A stretch of DNA of 64,000 nucleotides from Limnephilus marmoratus. Lineage: Eukaryota > Arthropoda > Insecta > Trichoptera > Limnephilidae. Where the stretch lies: assembly GCA_917880885.1 (NCBI GenBank), contig OU862916.1, forward strand, positions 54,720,831 through 54,784,830, read 5' to 3'. Under the pieces are notes generated by a model, which saw only the letters and a list, made by a program, of their open reading frames with translations, searched no databases and had not been told where the DNA came from. The position numbers were made by a program, and so were the translations under genes. Shown here in pieces: positions 11,129 to 21,800 of the stretch; the first letter of the stretch is position 1; the number at the start of each line of letters is the position of its first letter.

Positions 11129-13416
11129 ATGGATGCCACTTCGGACAATAATATCATCGAACCTGTCGTTGATAGTGAAAAACCATCCAAAAATTTTAAG
11201 AAGAAATCTTTGCGAAAAGATCTTGATGTTCGCGTATCTAGCGACGGCTCGCCGATGCCGACAAGCCAAGCTGCCAAAAACTTGAAATTGGTCAATGACT
11301 TCCTTGAACATGGAATTTGTGAAGATGGCGATCTTCTGGCCGACAAGAAGAAAAAGCGGACTAGGCGACGTTTAAGGAAACCTAAAGAACCCAAAGAACC
11401 TTGTGAAGTGAATGAGAGAGCTAGCAGCAGTAAATCTACCAGTACGCCAATAAAGAAAATAAACAATGCCCTCGATACTAATCACGATATTCTGAAACTT
11501 CAGACATTATACTTATCACATAATGGAGTCGAGCTGAAAGAAAGTAAACCCGATTCACCAGATGAAGCTGTTACACGAGAGCCTAACTACTTAAATAACT
11601 CTCTAACCAACTTGGGAATAAATGGAACTCAACCAATTACGCCAGTTTCAAAAGAACGGAAAAAAATGAATTCCTCTTTTAATAAATCTAAAGGAGGAAA
11701 TGACTCTTTAAATAAATCTAGTGGAAGGAGAAGAACAGCGTCAAATTCGAAAAATGCTGAAAATGTTTGCTTTGAAAATTATTTGACGAAAGAGGAAGTT
11801 TTGGAAGGTCTCAAAAATAAGAGTTTGTTTGAAGGTTCTCTAAGGATTAATCCTAAATGTTACCAACAAGCTTATATTGGCAACCCAGATAAAAAGAAGA
11901 GAGATATCATTATCAATGGTATAAAAGATAGAAACCGAGCTTTGGATGACGATGTGGTTGTTATAGAGACAATTGACCCTCCCGGAGGAGGGGAGAAGCT
12001 GACAGGGAAAGTAGTTTACATTAAAGAGTATAAAAATACTCGGACATGTATTGGAAATGTTAAAATGAATTTTGGTAATAAGAATGAGGCCTACTTTTAT
12101 CCCAGAGATAAACGAATGCCCATTATGAGCATCCCTCTGATTGACTGTCCTCCTGCATTTGAAAGAGAACACAAACGGTTTGAAAATACTCTCTTCCTAG
12201 CCAAGATTGTAAATTGGTTGAATCCTAAATTCTCAATCGGAACGTTACTAGCCAATGTCGGCCAGTCGCACGACTTAAAAACTCAAACCAAAGCCATTTT
12301 ACTGGAGAACGATTTGGATGTCATTCCTTTTGGGCCGGAATTCAAACACCTTTATCCCAATTCTGACTTTACCATTCCGGAAGAAGAATTTAAGTACAGG
12401 GAAGATTTCCGCAACTGCTGTGTGTTTACCATAGACCCCCTCACCGCTAGGGATCTGGATGACGCGGTTTCTTGTAGACTTATGGACAATGGAAATTATG
12501 AAATCGGAGTTCACATTTCAGACGTCGCTTATTATCTAAAAGAAGACACGGATCTCGATGACCTGGTGGCCAACAAAGCTACCACAGTGTACCTGGTGGA
12601 TGGCACCTACCACATGCTGCCCAGAGATTTGTGCTTCCACTGCTCTCTCCTGCCCGGTAGTGACAAGTTAACCTTCTCTGTTATTTGGGAGATTTCCAAA
12701 GATGGAAAAGTTCTTAACCATCGTTTCACAAGAAGTATTATCAATAATTGCGTACAATTAGCTTACGAACACGCTCAAGTTATGTTGGAAAACCCTGATA
12801 AAGATTTGAATTCAGAAGACTTCCCGAAGATAGAAGGGCCGTGGACTCTAGCCAATATTAAAGATATTGTAAACATATTATTTAAATTGTCAGTCATTTT
12901 TCGGTCGAAGAGGTTTGAAGGAGGTGCTCTTCGAATTGACCAGCCTAAACTGATGTTCAGATTGGATGCCGATAATGGTTTTCCAATGAGTTACAGAATT
13001 GAGGAACACAATGAGAGCCACAGCCTCATTGAAGAGTTCATGTTACTGGCAAACTGTACTGTGGCGGCTCGTATCTATCATGACTTTCCCACTCTGGCTT
13101 TTCTCAGGTTACATCCCCCACCAAAGAACACACTAGAAGCTGTAGCGGAAAATTTCCATAAAATTGGTATTGACCTCGATATATCCTCCGCTGGTCAACT
13201 GCAATCTTCGTTGGCTACATACGCCGTAGGAGACCTGGAAGGTCAAGCTAAAGCCATGGTGTTGCACACGCATCTCATCAAGACATTAGCCAGAGCGCTG
13301 TATTTCTGTGCAGAAGGCCATGATCAAAATGAAATGCGTCATTATTCACTGAACATTCCACTCTACACCCACTTTACCAGTCCGATCCGGAGATATGCTG
13401 ATGTCATGGTGCACAG
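11129..13416 (+). CDS. DIS3L2: DIS3L2 coding exon 1
   Basis: Encodes residues 1-762 plus two bases (cold-shock domains and nearly all of RNB). It ends CACAG before GTACAT. Reading past this donor gives only a short tail to a TAA at 13457-13459, so splicing is required to complete the RNB signature. Confidence 0.93.
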
Positions 13417-14564
13417 GTACATACAAATTGAATCCACTATTTCTGATATTTGTGTTTAATCAAATATGATTTTTAATCAAATATCCCTTTACAACCGGCT
13501 TCAAACGAGTGTGAGTTTGTCTTTGAAAAAAGCCCGAGAGAAAGTAAATCTGTTTTTGGGAAGGGAACCAGTGTCGATCAAATGTGCAGGAGCTGCTTAT
13601 GTAGGGTACCTTCATTTCAACCAGTAAGTCGCCCACTCCCATAGGATCATAACTAAGAGCTGTGTACCCTTGTGGCCCATCACAATTCGGAAATCTTTTT
13701 CCGGTTGCAAAGGGTTACGCCGTATTGCACTTACTCCATCTTTACTATAACGCTTTCTGAGGTGATTGCTAAAGAAGTTGGAAGCGCAACGTGGCTTAAT
13801 AATCCAAAAGGAATCGCAACAAAAGTGGTGATGCTTTTCTGACAGTTTGTGGGCCATTCATTGCGCCCTAGTTTGATAAAGTCTTCAAAGGGCGAGATAG
13901 TATTATAAACTGTTGATCTGTAATACAGATTTCATTTTCAGATTGCTCTCGGCTTCCCTGGAATACTCTCCACGACCAAAATGGACGCCAGACTATGTGC
14001 AGAAAACCGCTAACAACTGCAACAAGCAGAAGTACAGCGCAAAAAGAGCTGGAGACATGTCTTCCGAATTGTACCTGATGAAATATATTTCACTCCGATC
14101 GCCACTTGTAGAAAATGCAGCAATTGTGGATGTGACAGAAAGCTCATTAGACGTTATCATCATTTCAATGGGACTTGTCAAAAGAATTTTCTTTGATGTA
14201 AGTAAATTATGTAGATTTTTGTATTCAGAATAGTTCAATGAATCAACAATTTTAAATCTATTTATGACAACTTGTAACCATTATATTCCATGTATTATGT
14301 ACAATCCATCCGCAACTGTCCTGGATAAATTAAAATGCAATGTTGTTTTTTTTGCAGAATTTTTCTGACGACAGTGCCAAAGTGACATTTGTGAAAAGCG
14401 AAAAGGATGGTGTTCCCAACAAGGTTTCTGTGCTGTGGCAAGGAGTGGCCGTCCCACAGTCCTTGCAGATCTTCTCCCTCCTGCAGGTGACTCTCACTAA
14501 GACCAACGACATCATGACTGTCAATGCGAGGGTTGCTAAACCATCGCCACCGAACTCTACTTGA
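11129..14564 (+). CDS. DIS3L2: DIS3-like exonuclease 2 (DIS3L2)
   Basis: Processive 3'-5' exoribonuclease of the RNase II/RNB family that degrades oligouridylated RNAs in the cytoplasm without the exosome. Coding exons 11129-13416, 13942-14197 and 14358-14564 join in phase to 916 residues, close to human DIS3L2 (about 885). Order: basic, Ser/Asn-rich N-terminus with a KKKKRTRRRLRK patch; cold-shock domains from about residue 210 to 400; RNB domain containing IDPLTARDLDDAVS (acidic residues at about D442, D444, D445) and HFTSPIRRYADVMVHR at the exon 1/2 junction; C-terminal S1 domain in exons 2-3. No PIN domain, which separates DIS3L2 from DIS3 and DIS3L1. The start chosen is the ATG in AAATAAAATGG; an upstream in-frame TTG is ignored. 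One 2.3-kb exon carrying most of the protein is notable. Confidence 0.96.
13942..14197 (+). CDS. DIS3L2: DIS3L2 coding exon 2
   Basis: Begins after TTTTCAG. AG plus A restores Arg, giving VHR-LLSASLEYSP. It encodes the end of RNB and the start of the S1 domain (AAIVDVTESSLDVIIISMGL). The donor is GTAAGT. Confidence 0.93.
14358..14564 (+). CDS. DIS3L2: DIS3L2 coding exon 3
   Basis: TTTTTTTTGCAG acceptor. It encodes NFSDDSAKVTF..., VLWQGVAVPQSLQIFSLLQV and ends SPPNST then TGA. This is the S1 domain end; the F/LQV motif matches the family C-terminus. Confidence 0.93.
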   Translation, partial: NFSDDSAKVTFVKSEKDGVPNKVSVLWQGVAVPQSLQIFSLLQVTLTKTNDIMTVNARVAKPSPPNST

Positions 14565-14647
14565 TTATATACTCTATTGCTTTTTATATACTGCTCTAAA
14601 CCAAAACCACCTTGACTACTGAATCAAATCAACCTATTAACTTTTAT

Positions 14648-14653
14648 AATAAA
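14648..14653 (+). terminator. Putative poly(A) signal of DIS3L2
   Basis: AATAAA 84 bp after the DIS3L2 stop codon. Other AATAAA motifs follow further downstream (for example about 15645), so site choice is uncertain. Confidence 0.4.
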
Positions 14654-16210
14654 TGTCTCCACAACTCGACGTGTGCTAGTGAATGTATAGTGTAGAATCA
14701 CGACTCGCTCACTCAGACATCATGGTAGTCCATCTGGTTATGACGTAGTGAAATATGTAGTAGAAGTCAAGAGGCTGATTTGATTCGGTGTCCCGACTTG
14801 GCTTGAGGTGGTTTTGTCTAAACAGGGTTTCAGTGGTGACACTCCTTTTGTTTTGAAATTATTTATCAATTTTTTACAATTTTGACCTATTTTTATGCAG
14901 ATATTGGTGTTTTTTTTCACCACGATTGATAATGGATAATGTAATTAGGTGTAAACAGGTTGTGTCTGTTATATGATTTATAAAACACAAAGTGAATTTA
15001 TAATTTGATTTAAAATTAAGTTTTAGAGAAAGTTTATTTTTATTGAAGCTTTCAATAATGGCATTGCTTTGCCAGTTTCTACATCGTTTTATGTAAAAAA
15101 AAAAACCTTTCGTCATTGTGATATTGGGTCAAATGCCTTGTTCCAAAGTCGCCTTTCTATAATAAAATCAATGATTTAAACATTTGGCTTACTCGTCGGC
15201 AGATTGTGGATCCATATATTGACCATTTTTCATTTAGTTCACAGAATTTGAATAATTCATCAAATTTCTGCTGTTATTATTCCAATATGTATATAGGTCA
15301 GTGAATAGAAGTTGAAAATTTGATAAATTGTTCAAATTCTGTAAAACAACTGGCCCCCAAGTGTTATGATGTTTTATATGGACCTTGACAAAAGAAACTC
15401 TATAGATTATGTAAGGAAAATGTATAAATACATAAAGATTTGAACATTTCACTGTTCATTATTTTTCAATTTATTTTGTACATTCAACTTTTCTATCAAC
15501 TTTCCCCATCATCGAGATTCTGGCCCAATTCTTGTAATTTTTTCTAAATTTGTTAAAAAATACAAATAATTTGTCAATTAGTATTTTACTCATTGTGTTG
15601 TTTTTTTTTATGAATGTACATACTTTTTGGTTGTCTAAACATAATAAATATCATAGAATAAAGAAGAAAATGCACTGTGGGTGTATTTTGTGATCCAAAA
15701 GTCTGACTGTTAATTTCAAATACAAAACTGTGTTTCAACAACATTATGAAATTTTCATTTCAATCAAATTGATGTCAGGCAAGTTGTAAGAGAAACAGAG
15801 CGCATGCTAAATTGGCTAGAACCAAAAGGTAATCTGAGTCGGACACGATATTGGTTTTCATTCAAATCTACATGAAAAGCATTTTTATTATATTCTGCTA
15901 TCTATTCTAAGATAAATATGTAATAAATTAATAACATCATATTTATCAAACTTTAGAAATTCATATTGCGCAATATTATTTTAAACTTGTGAAACATACT
16001 TATTGAATCATTATTTTTAAGTGGTGAAATATGTTGCACAATATTATTTCAAACTTTTGAAATAACTGACAGTTCTGCCATTTTTCCTGCAAAGGAATGC
16101 AGAGGATTGAGTGCCACAAAACTCTGTCTTGACACATACTCCTTGCTTCATTCACATCCATACATCATCTCATACATTTTCTTGTGATTCTCCCAATAAA
16201 CTACTGGACA
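14654..16210. other. AT-rich flank between DIS3L2 and a Harbinger element
   Basis: No coding exon seen. A partial inverted repeat (AGAATTTGAATAATTCATCA near 15244 against TTGATAAATTGTTCAAATTC near 15322) suggests an old foldback. Confidence 0.4.
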
Positions 16211-16213
16211 TTA

Positions 16214-16946
16214 TGCCGGCGCCAGACATGTGTTCAAAGATGTGTTCACACATTTGAAGACTTTGCGCACACCTTTGTTCACTTATGTGTGTCTCTGCCA
16301 GATATGTGTTCAAAGATTTGATCACTCCTTTGAGCTCACAGTTTTCAAATAGACTTCACACAACATGGTCGACGATTTGGTCGACACAGTTTGCTTCTAT
16401 TATTTATGTGCGTCTAATTATTTATATTATCTAATTAATTTATCTAATTATATTTATCTAAATATATTTATCTAAATATATCTATCTAATTATATATTTA
16501 TCTAAATATATTTATCTAAATATATCTATCTAATTAATTCTTCGATAGAGCAAGGTATTGAAGAGTGGTGTTTAATTGAGTTCCAGGCGTCATTGATGTT
16601 ATTTCGATTTTTATGCCCTTTACGTTTCGGATCCCATATATCTGGCTCTACTTGCATCAACTCTATAAACTCGAAAACGCTCTCATTATTCCACTCCATC
16701 GTTAGTTCGTTTGGCTGTCCACGCACGACTACTCTCCACGGCGACGCTCGCGCAACTGAGCTTCGCGCAGTGTGGCAGGCATGCAAACATTTCGACGCTG
16801 ATCCCTTTGATGTGCGCTAAAGAAACCGACACGGAACGGCAAAGCGCACATATGTGCCCAAATAAGTGAACACAGTATCATTTGCCCGTGCCACACATGT
16901 GAACACATATTTGAACACATCTTTGAACACATGTCTGGCGCCGGCT
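16214..16946. mobile_element. PIF/Harbinger-type element, internally deleted, TTA TSD
   Basis: Termini GCCGGCGCCAGACATGTGTT and the inverse, continuing into repeated TGTTCAAAGATGTGTTCA motifs on each side; flanked by TTA at 16211-16213 and 16947-16949. It carries a minus-strand fragment of a MADF/Myb-like DNA-binding protein, the usual second protein of this superfamily. A (TATCTAAATATATT)n-like microsatellite occupies about 16385-16535. The DDE transposase gene is missing. Confidence 0.82.
16526..16786 (-). pseudogene. MADF-domain protein fragment of a Harbinger element
   Basis: The minus-strand frame contains WNNESVFEFIELMQVEPDIW then DP..KGHKNRNNINDAWNSI, the pattern of a MADF (Myb/SANT-like in Adf-1) domain. 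It lacks the second half of the domain and runs into the AT microsatellite. It looks like a remnant of the element's accessory DNA-binding protein. Confidence 0.65.
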
Positions 16947-17738
16947 TTAAGGTAAGTCCATTCAGAATAGCAGCTTTGTGTTATTTTTTGGAGGTGTATC
17001 ATCCTCAAGCATTTGATCATGCCGCGTGTTCCTCGAGCTTCCCTGACTTCTACCATAGATGTGAAATTGTCGCATACATATTACAGACATTCCTAACAGA
17101 TTTTTTTAACGTAATTACTAATTTCTGCGTTGATATTAAATCTTTTGCGTGAAATGAAAGTCCTCCAGTAAACAATAAAACTTTTATTAAGGCTTTGATA
17201 AAATATATATTTTAATCATAAATACATACATTTTAATGATCAATCTATTTAATGTTTTATCTGAACACGGAAGGATTCATTCGATACAATTTGCTTATCT
17301 TCCATGAGGCAGAAATAAAAAAGATGTATATAATTTTAAACTAATTTATTATCTAATATTTTACAAGAATCCCTTTGTATAGGTACAAAACTTTTATCAT
17401 TTTAATAAAATTACATATTTTTAAGATGGATTGATTAAATTATTTGAATGCTCATCTGATTTGAGGCCGCCATTGCAAAAAGCCAAAACCGCAACTCTGA
17501 ATACTTCATAATGATATCCAGATTTCAAATATTAAAGGCAGCGGCAATGTTTACGCTTTATTATTATTCACTTTTATATTATTTACATACTTTAAATGTT
17601 TGTCTTTTTTACCTTAACATGCGTTTAACCAAATGTCACGTAAGGATTATATTAACACTGTTTATTTACGTTGTCACTGAATACATCATAAGGGTGCAGA
17701 AAAATATGGAAAATAAAATGTTATAATAAAAACAGTTT

Positions 17739-17913
17739 GGCTAGTTTCACATTGACAGAGACTTAGTAGCGCAATTTGGCCGCATACATCGAGTTTTGTA
17801 TGTAAATTGCCGGGCTATACGCTTTAGCAACTTTGCCGCTAGATCGTTTTGCCATACAAAACAATGTGTATGCGGCTGAATAGTGCTGCTAGGTCACCAA
17901 TGTGAAATTAGCC
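17739..17913. mobile_element. Palindromic MITE
   Basis: Termini GGCTAGTTTCACATTG and CAATGTGAAATTAGCC are inverted, and the interior (GCCGCATACA...TGTATGCGGC) also folds back. I could not assign a TSD. Confidence 0.6.
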
Positions 17914-18138
17914 TTAAATGAATAAAAAAAAGCGCTTGATGGCTGATTATCATTGACAGTCTACAGACCAAGAAATACGTAATAATAGGGACTACTTCAT
18001 ATTATAATCTTGAATAGTACGTACTAAAAACTCTGGAAAACAGTGAACTAGCTCACTATGTACAAAGATAATTATAAAATGTCAGTTCCAATGTTTCAAA
18101 AATCAACATTACATTTGCCGTACACCGGGAACATTATA

Positions 18139-18144
18139 TTTATT
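18139..18144 (-). terminator. Candidate poly(A) signal of MARCH6
   Basis: AATAAA on the minus strand about 415 bp downstream of the MARCH6 stop codon. Chosen only by proximity. Confidence 0.3.
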
Positions 18145-18559
18145 TTAAAAATAAGTGGATGCATTGTTACACAGATAAGAATAAAATACCATAAATTCCC
18201 CCCCCCCCCCCCATATGTTTGAAGTTATTGTAACATATTTTTATAATTTTTACTACTTTTGAGAAGATGCTAAATAAATCGGGATCCGATTTGTGGTAGC
18301 AAAGTACTTTCTTGAAACGTTTCTTGAAATACTATTGAAGTTCTTCAAATATTGGAAACATTACAATGTGCTAATTATACCATAAGTTAATCATTCACAG
18401 CATGACGTTACTTCCACTATCGCAAGTACCGGACCCTACATATAATAATATTCAATAATTATAGGATGATGGTCACTTATGTCCAATTTAATAATATACA
18501 ATACCACCACGTTTTTAACAATAATAGATTTAACGATGTGTTTTATAATTTAAGATATC

Positions 18560-18884
18560 TCAGATTGTGGGGTTCTGCGGTGAGACGGAGACAGCCGGGG
18601 GTCGGGGGCGGCGGTGGTCATAGTTGACCAGGCGCTGCCCGACCAGGTACTTGTCGTTCTTGATGTGCTCATAGAGCTTGCGGAACTGTCGGATCTGCAG
18701 CACTACCACGCCGGTGACCAGAGCACTGAGCAGCAAGAAGGGGTAGATGCGGCGCGCAATGAGGTTGCGCAGCGGGGCGCTGCTCACCAGCAGGGGCGCC
18801 ACGCCGTGGGCCAGTACGTACGGGATGGCCAGTGCTAGCCCGAAGCAGGTGATCACGGGAGCTGCCAGCTCACACAAGATGAAC
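18560..18884 (-). CDS. MARCHF6: MARCH6 terminal coding exon
   Basis: GTTGCAG acceptor. It encodes FILCELAAPVITCFGLALAI..., RRIYPFLLLSALVT, then the conserved LYEHIKNDKYLVGQRLVNY C-terminal element and a proline-rich tail ending PQNPTI then TGA. Confidence 0.94.
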
Positions 18885-21800
18885 CTGCAACCAAAGTTAT
18901 CACACATTGAAGATCTGAGAGTTCGCAACATGTTCATCGTGGATTTCTTGCCGACCCCTCAATACTATTTCTTAAACTCTATATTATTCTACAAGTAGCG
19001 CTAATAGGTTAGTGAGAGATTATGAAATACCGAACACCCAGAAATCCCTATCGCTCGAGTGGTTAGGAGGAATCAAATGCAGACATCCCTGTTCACGGAT
19101 TGACTTAAACAGTAGAAAAATAAACATTTATATATAAATTTAAAGGGGGAAAAAAAGTGTTCAATGTCTATAAATAAATAATTTACAAATTTTTAGATAA
19201 GTTGGTAAAAACTTTGCAAAATAATGTGTTTTTAGTATAATCAAAGTACAGTAGGGCCTCACTAATCCGGATAGGGAAAAACAAGACCCCTTCCGAATTA
19301 TCGAGGCTTCCGGATTATTATATAGTATGTAATATTTTAATAGGAATAAAAGACATTTTTAACTTGGGTTTCATTTATTAAAGTAAAAATTTAAAGTCAA
19401 TTTAGACAAGGGTAAGTATGTACGTATAAATGTACTTATAGAAAAATTCAAACATGTAAGAAATTTGCGCACTTAACATGAAATTAAAAAAAAATACTAA
19501 AAGTTTGTAATAGGAGGAGCTCAGTATCAAAGTGGGACATACGCCATTTTTTCTAAAATGCATATTTTGATTGATTATGGTTGAATGTCTGATTCTCTTA
19601 CTGAATAACTGAGAAAATCTATCGAAAATGGACAATTAATACAAGAAATCGCATATTAAAGTTTGCACTTTGTTTCAAAAGTGGACACTTGCAACCCATG
19701 TTTGCAACAAACTCGGACATTCAATACAAAAACGTTACAAAAAGTGTCATGGCGGCTGTTGACGGTCAAGCACCAACCGCCGAATGTGATCGTGGGTTAA
19801 CAGTTTTAGGATGAAATTTGAGGCTTATTGAAGTTTTCCAGCACCAAATTAACCAAAAAATGATAAAATGGAGATCACTAATGCTTCTAAGCGCGTAACC
19901 AACTCAAAAAATTGGAAACGAGCAAAAGAAAAGCCGTTTCAAGTCAATTCACCCACAATACTAATTCAAATGTGTGCTCATTTCAATGAAGTTTTCTTAT
20001 ATAAATACGATGATTAGAACCTCGAATCCTTCGTTTATAAGACTATAAAACCATTTTGATGAATATAATTAAAATTACAATTGAAAAAATGGCAATATAT
20101 TGATTAATTAAATATTGAGTTTACGGCGCTTATTTTGCGTTTATACCGGAGTTGGCTTATTATTATCACAAAGTGAGTAATTTTATTTGTAACAATATAT
20201 TATTACGTTATTAATAAAAAATAAACTTCATGAAAATGAACTTGAATAGCCTTTTTATTTCATATTATGGACCTTTGTAAGACTTTGTTTCAAAAACAGA
20301 CACTTGCAGGCTCATGCGCTTCAAAAACGGACAATTCTCATTTTAGTATCAAAAGCGGACATAGGCATTTTAAAATGAAAAAATAAAATAGTTAGAGTAT
20401 TAAATTATAGTTAGTTATGTACGGCTTGTGATTCTTTATGCGCAAGGATTATGGAGGTAGAAAAACAATTCAGATATTTCATTCGGGCATATTCGAAACA
20501 AGAAACTCACTCTACTGAAAAATAATCCAAATGACTTATGTCCCACTTTGATACTGAGCTCCTCATATACTTCTGCTTATAATTTTCGCATTTCATTTCA
20601 AAAGCACGGTTTCCAAATTGACGAGTGACGGCAAATGATTGAATATTGACACGTTGCGACCCCCCGCGCGATCCTCTCACCTTTCCGGATTACAGCATGC
20701 ACCGAAGTAATGGGGGTCCGGATTAGCAAGGCTCTACTGTATATCCAAGCTGTTTTTTTTTGTACAGAAAAACCGCCTTGAATTTTCTACCAAAAAGTAC
20801 TGCATGTATCGAAAAATATGTCAGAATCCTTCAGGTTTTGATTTGATAAGCCATAATATTAACTTATTAGGTTCTGTCTAAAAATACCTATTCATTTGTG
20901 CATGTTATATTATTATTTCTATTAAGGTGGATTAAAAATTTCACATAATTGGTGTTATGTATGTATATTGAATTGAATTCTCACTTGAGGTCCATCTGCA
21001 CAATGCCATCTCTGTATGCCTTTTCAATAGCGGCGCGCACCGGCGTCTCGGGGCCCATCATGGCCACGGCGCACGCTATCTTGGTGTACAGCACACCGAG
21101 CGCCCAGTCCTGCCACACAAACAGCACGGGGGTCTGGTCCAGCGGCACTCGCAGCGGCACCACCAGCACCAGCTCTAGCAGCAGCCCAAACAGCAGCGGG
21201 ACGGCACCCAGGAGGGCGGCACATGCCACTGCCGAGCGGAGCGCCACGCTGCCCCACAGGACGAGGCGGCGCGCCACCAGGGCACGACCTAGCGGCAGCC
21301 AGGTGCACAGCAGAGAGAGAGCTCGCGCCAATACCCAGCAGAGGTACGTGCCTGCAAACATCAAAGCGGCGCCTATAGATTCATTCAAACTAAATTTAGC
21401 CAGTACAATCAAATCTACAACAAACTTAGTGGGATGTGAAGGACAGTAACAGTTGTGCTAATAAAGTGAAAAGTTGCCATTGTTGCGTAAAATTATAAAA
21501 CCGTAAACAAAAGAGTTAAAACTGTATCAATACAGTGAAATTATAAAACTGTAAACAAGACAGAGAAATTATAAAAATGTAAACAAGACAGTGAAATTAT
21601 CAAACTGTAAACAACACAAAGAAATTTAAAACTCTAAGCAAGACCGTGAAATTATAAAACTGTAAACAAGACAGTGTATCATCGCAGCTAGAATCCCAAA
21701 GAGACAAGAGGTGGGGAATAAGGTGGCCACCGTAATTATTATTATTAGGCGCTTCTTCCACAGGAAGTAGAGCATCAAGTATGCGATTCTCTATAAGTCA

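Noticed and set aside
20949..21449. Plus-strand Ser/Thr/Arg-rich ORF
   Set aside because: Antisense shadow of MARCH6 exon 5.
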